Shown piece by piece: positions 53,960 to 61,419 of a stretch of 64,000 nucleotides of DNA. The notes below the pieces were generated by a model that searched no databases, was not told where the DNA came from, and worked only from the letters and a program-made list of their open reading frames with translations. Each line of letters begins with the position of its first letter. Position 1 is the stretch's first letter. Source of the DNA: a virus; the IMG/VR virus record IMGVR_UViG_3300044707_000140, positions 1 through 64,000 of that record, one strand, 5' to 3'. Position numbers and translations under genes: made by a program.

Positions 53960-54328
53960 ATGAACAATGAAACTATTTACACAATAGTCCCTGAGACTAT
54001 AGATAGTAAGTCAATAGGGGATTATACACGAGAAGAGCTTGTTAGAGCTAGTTTTTGTTATTTACATGGTGATTTACAAGATAAGGTGGGGGGATATGAC
54101 ATATTCAACATGCTAAGATCTGAATTAGAGCCTGAACAGATAAATGAGCATGGTTATTTAACAGATGAGTTTGGACCAGGCATATATTCATGTGTATGCA
54201 TGGGTGAGCCTTGTACATTCTTCAGATGGAAGCGTATGCACTATAAAGGACTTGTGGTCCTTAATGCAGATAAGGAGTCATACGAATATGCATCTAAATG
54301 TTATGAAGAAAGAGAATATTCAATTTAA
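53960..54328 (+). CDS. early hypothetical protein
   Basis: 122 residues from the second ATG (53960), whose GCTTGTT context resembles other starts here; the ATG at 53951 is possible. Contains LVRASFCYLHGDLQDKVGGY and a Cys/Met-rich middle (IYSCVCMGEPCTFFRWKRM). No known family. It is followed by a 34-base gap with the leader motif TTTAAAACAGTTTGCT and the next gene. Confidence 0.55.
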   Translation: MNNETIYTIVPETIDSKSIGDYTREELVRASFCYLHGDLQDKVGGYDIFNMLRSELEPEQINEHGYLTDEFGPGIYSCVCMGEPCTFFRWKRMHYKGLVVLNADKESYEYASKCYEEREYSI

Positions 54329-54362
54329 CCTATTAATAATCAATCATTTAAAACAGTTTGCT

Positions 54363-54866
54363 ATGAAAAAAGAACTTGTTCTCCCTTTGGGAGTAAAAAT
54401 TGAAGATGGTCACCTCTATTTTGGAGATCGTCAGGTTTCTTTCCGCGGTGAGCCATATAAGTTTGCTCACATTCCTACAATGGCAACAATGTTTGCTGTT
54501 AGGTATGGCAAGGGTGTATTATGCACCACATTTGACCTTATTTGGTCCAGAATGCTCATTGAGGAAGGCTATCATGATGAAACACTTATATGGATTCGTG
54601 GAGTGGAGATGTCAGGAGAGAAATATCTTCCTAGTGGTTATTATTCAGATTGGAAGTCTGTTGAGTATGTACTAAACACCTTTGCTAAAGAATTACAGGG
54701 TCAAGAGTGGTTTATAGAGGTGGATGATATTAATGATGAGTATGCCTGGGATGAGGAAAAAGGTGTATTTAGAAAGCAGATAAAAATAGAGAAGATAGAG
54801 TATATGTGGGCTGATGATGATGAGCCAGAATATGACTCAGCAGGCTATACAGAGGAAGATAGATAA
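54363..54866 (+). CDS. early acidic hypothetical protein
   Basis: 167 residues from ATG 54363, preferred over upstream in-frame starts because it follows a gap with an A/T-rich leader. N-terminus MKKELVLPLGVKIEDGHLYF; middle with several Trp (DLIWSRMLIEEGYHDETLIW); C-terminus very acidic (WADDDEPEYDSAGYTEEDR). The acidic tail recalls DNA-mimic inhibitors, but this is only a composition hint. A terminator lies about 80 bases after the stop. Confidence 0.55.
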   Translation: MKKELVLPLGVKIEDGHLYFGDRQVSFRGEPYKFAHIPTMATMFAVRYGKGVLCTTFDLIWSRMLIEEGYHDETLIWIRGVEMSGEKYLPSGYYSDWKSVEYVLNTFAKELQGQEWFIEVDDINDEYAWDEEKGVFRKQIKIEKIEYMWADDDEPEYDSAGYTEEDR

Positions 54867-54946
54867 GATATTTAAGGTGCCTATACACAAGATAGGTAAA
54901 TGGCTACATGGCACAGCCTTTTATTGTTTTTCATAAGCAAGCGTAC

Positions 54947-54971
54947 GCTCCTGTGTTTCCACACTGGGAGC
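54947..54971 (+). terminator. intrinsic terminator
   Basis: GCTCC..GTGT-TTCC-ACAC..GGAGC stem with one internal mismatch, followed by CTTTATTTTTATT. The downstream small-membrane-protein unit starts 37 bases later. Confidence 0.75.
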
Positions 54972-55007
54972 CTTTATTTTTATTAATCAATTAAAAATCA
55001 ATAAGTT

Positions 55008-55157
55008 ATGTTAAAATTAATCTACACAGGTGTAACCATTGCGTTATCAACACCTATTCTTGGATGGAATGCTCTTTTTACTGTCATCATGGGGGACATC
55101 AAGTATTGGGATAATGCTTGTGAGCAAGTTAATAACCTTATAAACTCAAAATTATGA
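55008..55157 (+). CDS. 49-residue small membrane protein
   Basis: ATG 55008, stop TGA 55155-55157 overlapping the next ATG as ATGA. Residues ~3-28 (KLIYTGVTIALSTPILGWNA, then LFTVIM) form one hydrophobic segment, followed by a polar tail with GDIKYWDNACEQVNN. Translational coupling to the lipoprotein gene suggests the pair works together at the cell envelope, for example in superinfection exclusion or lysis. No sequence proof of either. Confidence 0.55.
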   Translation: MLKLIYTGVTIALSTPILGWNALFTVIMGDIKYWDNACEQVNNLINSKL

Positions 55158-55270
55158 AAAAACTACTCTTATTAGCAGTTATTGCTGTATTTATGCTTCA
55201 GAGCTGTGCCACAAATGGATATGGCTGTAGGGGCAAAGGCAAGATTATTACACGTGTTAAACAATTCTAA
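55154..55270 (+). CDS. 38-residue lipoprotein
   Basis: Starts MKKLLLLAVIAVFMLQSC: two Lys, a hydrophobic core and lipobox LQSC with Cys18, a clear type II signal peptide. The mature part is about 20 residues, basic (GYGCRGKGKIITRV). It overlaps the membrane protein gene by four bases and ends 11 bases before the next gene. Phage-encoded small lipoproteins commonly block superinfection (as in phage T5 Llp or lactococcal TP-J34 Ltp); this is a candidate of that type by inference. Confidence 0.65.
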   Translation: MKKLLLLAVIAVFMLQSCATNGYGCRGKGKIITRVKQF

Positions 55271-55281
55271 ATCAATTAGTT

Positions 55282-55428
55282 ATGAAAACTATCCTTTTAT
55301 CCCCTCGAGACTTTATTTTGTTCAAAACCTTAGCCAACCGTATTCACCTTATTTTTATGTATAAAGTGCTGCATGGTGTATTCCATGTAGAGGCTGATGC
55401 ATTACGTCTTGACGAGTTGGGTTACTAA
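55282..55428 (+). CDS. 48-residue early protein
   Basis: ATG 55282 behind the leader CTAAATCAATTAGTT. Sequence begins MKTILLSPRDFILFKTLANR, with an amphipathic helix, then HVEADALRLDELGY. No membrane segment long enough to be convincing and no motif. A terminator follows its stop. Confidence 0.5.
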   Translation: MKTILLSPRDFILFKTLANRIHLIFMYKVLHGVFHVEADALRLDELGY

Positions 55429-55435
55429 GGATGAA

Positions 55436-55464
55436 AGGACAGCTCTGAAATATGGGCTGTTCCT
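55436..55464 (+). terminator. intrinsic terminator
   Basis: AGGACAGC pairs with GCTG(T)TCCT with a one-base bulge, followed by TTTTTTA. Confidence 0.75.
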
Positions 55465-55489
55465 TTTTTATGTTTGAAAAAGTGTTGTA

Positions 55490-55664
55490 AATCACACTTT
55501 TACATACGTAAAACTGTATCCATACCCAAAAACACTCATAATGAGTCATATAATGCACTTTATGGCTCATATTGGTCCTTTATAAGTCACATTATCGCTC
55601 ATGTGTGAGCTATAAATGGCCAAATCAGGAAGTAAATGCATGACATTTTCGGTAAAATTCATGC
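55490..55664. repeat. dyad- and repeat-rich intergenic region
   Basis: The gap 55465-55701 has no gene. It contains AAGTGT/ACACTT and TTTTAC/GTAAAA stems, three degenerate ~20-base units of the type ATGnGTCATATn(8)CTTT, and a strong hairpin GCATGA(c)ATTTT/AAAATTCATGC at 55638-55664 before the gene at 55702. Possibly a regulatory or replication-related site; no clear promoter was seen. Confidence 0.4.
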
Positions 55665-55701
55665 AAACAATAATACATAACACATTTTAAATCAATTATT
55701 T

Positions 55702-55920
55702 ATGGCAATTAACACATTCGTGACTAAAAAGTCAACAAGCAAGTATCCCAGACTTATGACAAGTAAGGATGATGGATACGTTTATTTATTCATAGAGGAT
55801 GGTTTAGCTATTCCTCTGAACAATCCAGATTATGTTAGAACAATGGATATTGAGGATGTGACAGACTGGAATATGAGTAATTTTGAAGATTTTGATGGTT
55901 CAATCACCCTAACAAACTAA
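55702..55920 (+). CDS. small acidic early protein
   Basis: 72 residues, ATG after the leader TTTTAAATCAATTATTT. Begins AINTFVTKKSTSKYPRLMTS, then YVYLFIEDGLAIPLNNPDYV and an acidic end. No known family. It heads a run of closely spaced genes (5-base gap to the next). Confidence 0.55.
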   Translation: MAINTFVTKKSTSKYPRLMTSKDDGYVYLFIEDGLAIPLNNPDYVRTMDIEDVTDWNMSNFEDFDGSITLTN

Positions 55921-55925
55921 AGCAT

Positions 55926-56141
55926 ATGGTAGGGACAATCTTCAGAAAGCATGTTGAAAGACATGAGGCTGGTACAGCTGGCAAATCAATGTATCAAGCG
56001 TGGAAGGTAACAAAAGACCTAGGAGATGGACTATACGAATGTGTTCGTGTAGATAATACACAAGATCCTATGGGTGCTGCTAATCCACAGAAGCGTACAT
56101 TTAAACAAAAAGACATCCTTAACTATCTCAAAACTAAATAG
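55926..56141 (+). CDS. small basic early protein
   Basis: 71 residues; the AAAGCAT leader before ATG resembles that of the gene at 56744. Basic and mostly beta-like: VGTIFRKHVERHEAGTAGKS, GLYECVRVDNTQDPMGAANP, then RTFKQKDILNYLKTK. Unknown function; ends two bases before the next start. Confidence 0.5.
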   Translation: MVGTIFRKHVERHEAGTAGKSMYQAWKVTKDLGDGLYECVRVDNTQDPMGAANPQKRTFKQKDILNYLKTK

Positions 56142-56143
56142 TT

Positions 56144-56725
56144 ATGCACTTCACCGTTGAGCTTGTGCTTAAGAGCTATATGCCTAAGCAACTAGAACCA
56201 GGTATGTGGTTTATAACAAAGCTTAATCCAGGCACCAGAAAAGAATATTCAGAGATATGGGCCTTGGATAAGTTTCCTAAAGAATCACTAGAAGAGTTTA
56301 TAGCTAAAAATGGTGCTCCTGTTGAGCCCTATCTAATCTATGATGAGCAGGTGCTTGCTGAGCCACACGAGATTGGATGGTGGGATGATGGACCAGACTT
56401 TGATGAGCTTAGAGACATCGATCTTAAAGATGTTAATGGTATCATCAATGAGTTTGATGGATTTGTAGACCTTGAGATAGACGAATGGGATTTTGCTCAT
56501 GAGGATGAGGTGAATCCTATCATTTATGCAGACAAGATTACCATCACTATTCCAGGGATGTATGATGAGGAGGAAGAAGAGGATGATGAGGAAGGTCCTT
56601 GGTTATGTATCACTTGTAATGGTTCAGGATATGGTGCTACACCAGATGTAGCTTGTCCTGTCTGTCATGGAGAGGGTGAAATCTATCCTTCAGATGATGA
56701 AGAGAATATAGAAGAAGATAATTAA
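56144..56725 (+). CDS. early protein with DnaJ-type zinc motif
   Basis: 193 residues. Residues 155-178 hold CITCNGSG and CPVCHGEG, two CxxCxGxG motifs as in the zinc domain of DnaJ, here binding at most one zinc. The preceding region is very acidic (MYDEEEEEDDEEGPW), and the N-terminal ~75 residues form a folded domain (LVLKSYMPKQLEPGMWFITK). Chaperone activity is not implied since there is no J domain. It may dock to another protein through the zinc hairpin. Confidence 0.6.
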   Translation: MHFTVELVLKSYMPKQLEPGMWFITKLNPGTRKEYSEIWALDKFPKESLEEFIAKNGAPVEPYLIYDEQVLAEPHEIGWWDDGPDFDELRDIDLKDVNGIINEFDGFVDLEIDEWDFAHEDEVNPIIYADKITITIPGMYDEEEEEDDEEGPWLCITCNGSGYGATPDVACPVCHGEGEIYPSDDEENIEEDN

Positions 56726-56743
56726 TTAACAAAACAAAAGCAT

Positions 56744-56944
56744 ATGTTAAAGCACATTAAATTAGAAAGGCTTCAAGAAATTGAGGCTGAAAGAGCACAA
56801 ACAGAAACAGATCCCAACTTTCAACAATGGATGAGTGACCTTCAAATAGGTAAACTCTATGAAAAGAAAGATGGTATCACTAGAGCACAACAAATGATGG
56901 CAGATTGGAATCAATCACCTTTAAACAAAACTTTATGGGAGTAG
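56744..56944 (+). CDS. small early protein
   Basis: 66 residues with leader AACAAAACAAAAGCAT. Helical: KHIKLERLQEIEAERAQTET and QQWMSDLQIGKLYEKKDGI. Its end overlaps the next gene's start by 10 bases. No motif recognised. Confidence 0.5.
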   Translation: MLKHIKLERLQEIEAERAQTETDPNFQQWMSDLQIGKLYEKKDGITRAQQMMADWNQSPLNKTLWE

Positions 56945-57507
56945 ACATCGCTGGGATCAATCCTCAAATAGTTGGGGAGCGTCCACAGAAACCAGATTGG
57001 AAAACAGCTACAGGATATGAAAAGGATATGTATATTAATTCTATGGATCTATTTCACAGTAGCAATCCTGGTATTTATTTCAGGAGTAATTGGTGGGGCT
57101 GGAGACCAATTCATGCTATTGCAGACATGGCTATTAGGTTGATGAATCTTCCTTTTGATACAAGCTTATGGGGAGAGAATAATGGTGGTGGATTGAAAAC
57201 ACAAGAAGAATGTAATCAGCTAGCTGATGCAATAGAAGCATTTATGACGCTAAATCATGCTAATATGTATGATGAGGATGATAGATTCTATTTGTGTCTT
57301 GGTTCATGGACCAATTCTAGCGGTACATTTATTGATAAAGAGATTGAAGCTGAGCTCAATGCACAACATCTATTAGGTACTATCCTCTACCGTGGAGTGG
57401 TAGCATCTAATGGACAATTAGTGTTTCCCTCTCATAGCGCTCCTCTGTATCACGTAACCAATTTTATCACCTTCCTTCGCAAATGTGGAGGATTTGAAAT
57501 CTGGTGA
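56935..57507 (+). CDS. early hypothetical protein
   Basis: 190 residues from ATG 56935; an in-frame TTG at 56905 is disfavoured. Contains YFRSNWWGWRPIHAIADMAI, LPFDTSLWGENNGGGLKTQE and FYLCLGSWTNSSGTF. The Trp/Gly-rich N-terminal half looks like a compact domain of a type seen as small phage early proteins, but I cannot name a family. It is followed after one base by the next gene. Confidence 0.5.
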   Translation: MGVDIAGINPQIVGERPQKPDWKTATGYEKDMYINSMDLFHSSNPGIYFRSNWWGWRPIHAIADMAIRLMNLPFDTSLWGENNGGGLKTQEECNQLADAIEAFMTLNHANMYDEDDRFYLCLGSWTNSSGTFIDKEIEAELNAQHLLGTILYRGVVASNGQLVFPSHSAPLYHVTNFITFLRKCGGFEIW

Positions 57508-57508
57508 C

Positions 57509-58069
57509 ATGACTACATATGCCCAAACCCTTGCTGCTCAGCCAGACAGAAGGAGAAAGAAGGAGGTCAGAGACTTCCTTTTTTCTTTATTTGCAGGCTT
57601 TGAGCTAAACAGAATAGTGGGACTCGCAGGCCCACATATTGGAGATTATATAGAATTCTGTAAATCAAAAGGATATACAGAGTTTGAAATCTATGAAATG
57701 GACAAACTAACTGCCTTACATCAACTAGTTCATCTTAACGATAGTGTACAGCTTAAACTCAAAAACATTTTGGAAGCTAATCCTGACCAACCTGGTACAC
57801 TGTATGATTTAGACTATTGCGTTACAGGTAGATATATGAAGGAACACATGATAAGATTCAAAAGCAACTTCATTATGACCTTCTCTGGTAGAGTGTCCTT
57901 AAAAGAAACAATGGATACATTTTTTGACGTGAGACAAGAAAAGGTGGTAGACATGGTGGAAAATAAGCGTCCTATGAGACATAACACTTATTTTACTAAT
58001 AAGGGTGTGTACGTACAGCTATCCTACCGTGACACATCACCTATGTTTTGTATCGCTAAAATTGCTTAA
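57509..58069 (+). CDS. possible methyltransferase-fold protein
   Basis: 186 residues from ATG 57509. Residues 38-42 GLAGP, 62-65 YEMD and 99-104 YDLDYC follow a spacing like SAM-dependent methyltransferase motifs I, II and IV (glycine loop, acidic residue after strand 2, D-x-D-Y after strand 4). The C-terminal part is basic (VVDMVENKRPMRHNTYFTNK). Size is small for such an enzyme and the glycine loop is atypical, so it may be an inactive Rossmann-like protein. Confidence in any catalytic role is low. Confidence 0.4.
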   Translation: MTTYAQTLAAQPDRRRKKEVRDFLFSLFAGFELNRIVGLAGPHIGDYIEFCKSKGYTEFEIYEMDKLTALHQLVHLNDSVQLKLKNILEANPDQPGTLYDLDYCVTGRYMKEHMIRFKSNFIMTFSGRVSLKETMDTFFDVRQEKVVDMVENKRPMRHNTYFTNKGVYVQLSYRDTSPMFCIAKIA

Positions 58070-58071
58070 TC

Positions 58072-58677
58072 ATGGCTATTGTAGACATCCCAGCTCGTGT
58101 TTGCCCACATTGTGGTGGTACAAGATGGAGCTTAGAACCCAAAAACACAGGGTTTGTACGCTACAGATGTCCTGTATTAGCACTAGAAAGGCGCAAACGC
58201 TGGAAAGAAAAGAATCCTGACCGCGTTTTGCAACATGAAAAGAAACATGCTGCAAAAAGAGTGGCTGCAGGGTATTTTAAAGAAAGAAGACAACTAATTA
58301 AAGAACAAACAATTATTAATCAACAATTAAATTCAAACAAAATGGCAACTAACAAATTTTTCTACAACTGGAAAGAAATCAAAGAACTAAAAGATCTCAT
58401 TCGTACAGGGGAACCTATTTCACGTATTGCTAAAAGAGAGTGTGCTCGTTTCAACACCAGTGCTCAAGCTTTACAAATGAAAATGTACAAGCTTGCTAAA
58501 AGTACCAATAATATTAGAGAGTGGGAAGGTCCTAAGAAAATACGTAGAACTAAGGCTCAAATGGCTGAAGCACAAGCACCTACCAACAAAGGGCTCACTG
58601 TTCCTGAAGGAACCACATTTGAGGGTACACCCAAGAAAGTGGAAATCCACACTGATCACTTCCGTATTTATTTCTAA
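58072..58677 (+). CDS. zinc-ribbon protein, possible fusion of two small genes
   Basis: 201 residues. N-terminal part (1-90) has CPHCGG (C11, C14), C33 and the very basic ERRKRWKEKNPDRVLQHEKK, similar to nuclease-associated zinc modules. An in-frame ATG at 58342 (Met91) follows ATTAAATTCAAACAAA, which looks exactly like the leaders of neighbouring genes. The C-terminal 111 residues (FFYNWKEIKELKDLIRTGEP ... ARFNTSAQALQMKMYKLAKS) form an HTH-like helical domain. Either a stop was lost and two genes fused, or two products are made. Likely nucleic-acid binding. Confidence 0.6.
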   Translation: MAIVDIPARVCPHCGGTRWSLEPKNTGFVRYRCPVLALERRKRWKEKNPDRVLQHEKKHAAKRVAAGYFKERRQLIKEQTIINQQLNSNKMATNKFFYNWKEIKELKDLIRTGEPISRIAKRECARFNTSAQALQMKMYKLAKSTNNIREWEGPKKIRRTKAQMAEAQAPTNKGLTVPEGTTFEGTPKKVEIHTDHFRIYF

Positions 58678-58697
58678 ATCCATAAATACTCATCCTT

Positions 58698-58910
58698 ATG
58701 TCAACACTCGTCTATCGCTCTGCCTGGAGCACAGTAACACCCTTAGTTTATCAAGATGGCTCTGATGACACAGCTGTTAATGAATTCATTGACAGAGTGT
58801 TCAAAGCTAAATTGCGTACAACAAGATTAGTTCTTGATAACAACAAGATGTATTACAAACCTAGTAATCAGTACAAAAGATTTGTTGTTCGCATGCGAAA
58901 AATTAAGTAG
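58698..58910 (+). CDS. small basic early protein
   Basis: 70 residues. STLVYRSAWSTVTPLVYQDG, then VNEFIDRVFKAKLRTTRLVL and a basic end (NQYKRFVVRMRKIK). No family recognised. A strong terminator begins 12 bases after the stop. Confidence 0.5.
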   Translation: MSTLVYRSAWSTVTPLVYQDGSDDTAVNEFIDRVFKAKLRTTRLVLDNNKMYYKPSNQYKRFVVRMRKIK

Positions 58911-58922
58911 ATTTGGGCTACG

Positions 58923-58951
58923 GTTCCTACTCTCATTTAGAGGGTAGGAAC
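58923..58951 (+). terminator. intrinsic terminator
   Basis: GTTCCTAC..CTC-loop-GAG..GTAGGAAC stem followed by TTTTAAA. The next start codon is 17 bases beyond. Confidence 0.85.
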
Positions 58952-58968
58952 TTTTAAATCCAAACTAT

Positions 58969-59199
58969 ATGGCAAAAGACAAATGCGTACTGTGTGGCGC
59001 AGAAACTCTCTATGATGAGAGTGTACACATAGATTATAGACATGGATATATTGAAGGAGCTGGACAGCTCTGCAAATCCTGTTATGATAGGGGAACAAAA
59101 CGAACGCACATCACTATTCCTGCGGACGTTATTTATAATACCCCGAATGATCAAGAATTAGGACAGAAGGTGAGAACTATTTATAATCAAACTAATTAA
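58969..59199 (+). CDS. small zinc-binding early protein
   Basis: 76 residues with C6xxC9 and C35xxC38 (CVLCG ... LCKSC), a classic four-Cys zinc site. HIDYRHGYIEG between the pairs adds possible ligands. Starts the transcription unit that continues into the DNA polymerase (next gene starts one base later), so it is probably replication-linked. Confidence 0.6.
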   Translation: MAKDKCVLCGAETLYDESVHIDYRHGYIEGAGQLCKSCYDRGTKRTHITIPADVIYNTPNDQELGQKVRTIYNQTN

Positions 59200-59200
59200 A

Positions 59201-59464
59201 ATGGCTACTAAAAAGAAAGCTGCTCCTAAAAAAGCAGTAAAAAAATCTGGATACCTGTATGTTGATCTATTTAACAATAACACTGCAGATGTTCAGCTAG
59301 ATTGTACTAATGGTGAAATGGTAGAAGCACTTGCAACAGTGTTCAGTGATGCTGAACATCCTGTCACTAGAATAGTTGTTACAGCATTAGGTTTAGCAGT
59401 TACTGAATTGGAAAAGAAAGAAAAGAAAGTTAAGAAGAAAGCAGCTCCCAAAAAGAAGAAATGA
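59201..59464 (+). CDS. small protein with lysine/alanine-rich histone-like tails
   Basis: 87 residues. Both ends are Lys/Ala/Pro-rich (ATKKKAAPKKAVKKS; KKEKKVKKKAAPKKKK), as in bacterial histone H1-like tails, around a small core (YLYVDLFNNNTADVQLDC ... IVVTALGLAVTEL). Stop overlaps the polymerase start (ATGATGA). I infer nucleic-acid binding, perhaps as a polymerase accessory or single-strand binding factor; unproven. Confidence 0.6.
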   Translation: MATKKKAAPKKAVKKSGYLYVDLFNNNTADVQLDCTNGEMVEALATVFSDAEHPVTRIVVTALGLAVTELEKKEKKVKKKAAPKKKK

Positions 59465-61419
59465 TGAATGTGATCATTTATGATATCGAAACCTTAAAAG
59501 AATACTTTCTAGTGGTAGTATTAGTTCCTCAAGAACCGTATAGAGTATTTAAAGTTAATCAAGAAGAGAACAGTCTGGGTGCGTTTGTTAAGTTCACCGA
59601 GCAGTATAAAGATTATTATTGGGTGGGCTACAATAATCTTCGGTTTGACTCTCAAGTGGTGGAATGGGTACTGCGTAACAATGAATATTGGCATGAGCTT
59701 TCCAACTTGGAAATAACAGCCAAAATACACCAGAAGGCAGCTGATGTCATACATGACGCTAATTTCGATGTGTTTCCTGAATTTAGGGAGTATGACCTAA
59801 GCCTCAAACAGATTGATCTCTTCAAGATTCACCACTTTGACAACAAGAATAGACGTGTTAGTCTTAAGCGCTTAGAGTTTGAGATGGACCTTGAGAACAT
59901 TGAAGAAATGCCTATACACCATGACAAGACAAACATGACTAGGGATGAAATCATCCTTACGACAGAATATTGTTTGAATGATGTGTGGGCCACCTATCAG
60001 TTCTACAAGGTGACTATTGGTGATACAGATCATCCTTTGTATAAAGGTGATAACAGAATACAGCTCAGACAGGATATACAGGATGAGTTTGGCATTCCTT
60101 GTCTAAACTATTCTGACAGTAAGATTGGTGATGAGATGATCAAAAAGTATTACTGCCAGGAGAAGGGTATAGACTATAGGGACCTACCTAAAAAGGGTAA
60201 GTTTGAGAAGAAAACTTATGTCAAAAACTGTATTGCGGACTATGTACAGTTCCAAACACCTGAGCTGCAAAAGTTTCTAGCACGCATCAGAAAGATGAGT
60301 TTGGGTATGCAGGATGATTTCAAAGAGGAACTACACTTCTATAACAATGTGTATTCCTTCATGAAAGGTGGTTTGCATACAGAGAACGGTCCCAAGATCT
60401 TTGAAGCTGATAATGAGCACGAGATTATAGACTGGGATGTATCCAGCTATTATCCAGCCATTATCATTAACAATGGTCGTTATCCAAGACATTTGGGTAA
60501 AGAATTCCTTCAGGGCTATAAGACAATGTTTGAGAAAAGATTGGAACTCAAGCCTTTAGCTAAGAAGGACAAGAAAATCAAGGGTATTGTAGGAGCACTA
60601 AAGCTTGCTGTAAACTCAGTTTATGGTAAGAGCTCTGACATACAGAACTGGATTTATGATAGACAGCTCACTATGTTCACCACCATTACAGGTGAGCTGA
60701 GCTTAATGATGCTTATAGAAGCTTATGAACTGGCTGGCATTAATGTCATATCTGCTAACACAGATGGTGTAACAATTATGATCAAAAAATGTTACATAGA
60801 CAAGATGCACGAGATAAACAGCTGGTGGAGTGAGCTAACACAATATGAGCTCGAGAGGGCTGACTATCAAAAGATTATATTTTCCACGGTAAATGACTAT
60901 CTTGCAATAAAAACAGATGGAGAGATTAAGAAGAAAGGCGATTTCCTCACGGATTTCGAGCTTCATAAGAACAAGTCAGCGCGTATTGTCCCAATGGCTC
61001 TGGAACAATATTTTGTTAGTGATATACCTGTTGACACTACTATTCGCAACCATAGTAATATCTTTGACTTCTGCCTCAGACAGAAAGCCTCAAAAGACTT
61101 CCACTACGAAGGAATAGATAGGTCCACAGGTGTTAAAACTGTGTACAATAAGCTGATTCGTTATTATATCTCCAACACTGGAGAGAAGCTTCTAAAAATC
61201 AAGAATGAGGATTCTACAAGTGGTGCTGCAGCTGTTTCCCAAGTGGAAGCTGGTGAGTGGCTAGCCACTGTATGCAATAAACTTGATAAAAAACATCCTC
61301 TAGATAACATCAATTATGCCTATTACATTGAGCGTGCTGAGAAGCTCATTAGGAAGATTGAAACAGAAGGTAGATCTCGCAACATAGTTGTAAATCCTAA
61401 CCAATTAAGTTTATTCTAA
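59461..61419 (+). CDS. family B DNA polymerase with 3'-5' exonuclease
   Basis: 652 residues; start ATG 59461 or 59464. Exonuclease motifs: Exo I D8-I-E10, Exo II GYNNLRFD (N58/N59, D63), Exo III YCLND (Y170, D174). Polymerase motifs: A DWDVSSYYP (from D324), B KLAVNSVYGK (from K381), C ANTDGV (D435). Motif C is TDG rather than the usual DTDS, an atypical form. The short length resembles compact phage-type PolB rather than cellular enzymes. crAss-like phages carry either family A or family B polymerases; this one is of the B type. It copies the phage genome with proofreading; the mode of priming cannot be read from here. Confidence 0.92.
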   Translation: MMNVIIYDIETLKEYFLVVVLVPQEPYRVFKVNQEENSLGAFVKFTEQYKDYYWVGYNNLRFDSQVVEWVLRNNEYWHELSNLEITAKIHQKAADVIHDANFDVFPEFREYDLSLKQIDLFKIHHFDNKNRRVSLKRLEFEMDLENIEEMPIHHDKTNMTRDEIILTTEYCLNDVWATYQFYKVTIGDTDHPLYKGDNRIQLRQDIQDEFGIPCLNYSDSKIGDEMIKKYYCQEKGIDYRDLPKKGKFEKKTYVKNCIADYVQFQTPELQKFLARIRKMSLGMQDDFKEELHFYNNVYSFMKGGLHTENGPKIFEADNEHEIIDWDVSSYYPAIIINNGRYPRHLGKEFLQGYKTMFEKRLELKPLAKKDKKIKGIVGALKLAVNSVYGKSSDIQNWIYDRQLTMFTTITGELSLMMLIEAYELAGINVISANTDGVTIMIKKCYIDKMHEINSWWSELTQYELERADYQKIIFSTVNDYLAIKTDGEIKKKGDFLTDFELHKNKSARIVPMALEQYFVSDIPVDTTIRNHSNIFDFCLRQKASKDFHYEGIDRSTGVKTVYNKLIRYYISNTGEKLLKIKNEDSTSGAAAVSQVEAGEWLATVCNKLDKKHPLDNINYAYYIERAEKLIRKIETEGRSRNIVVNPNQLSLF

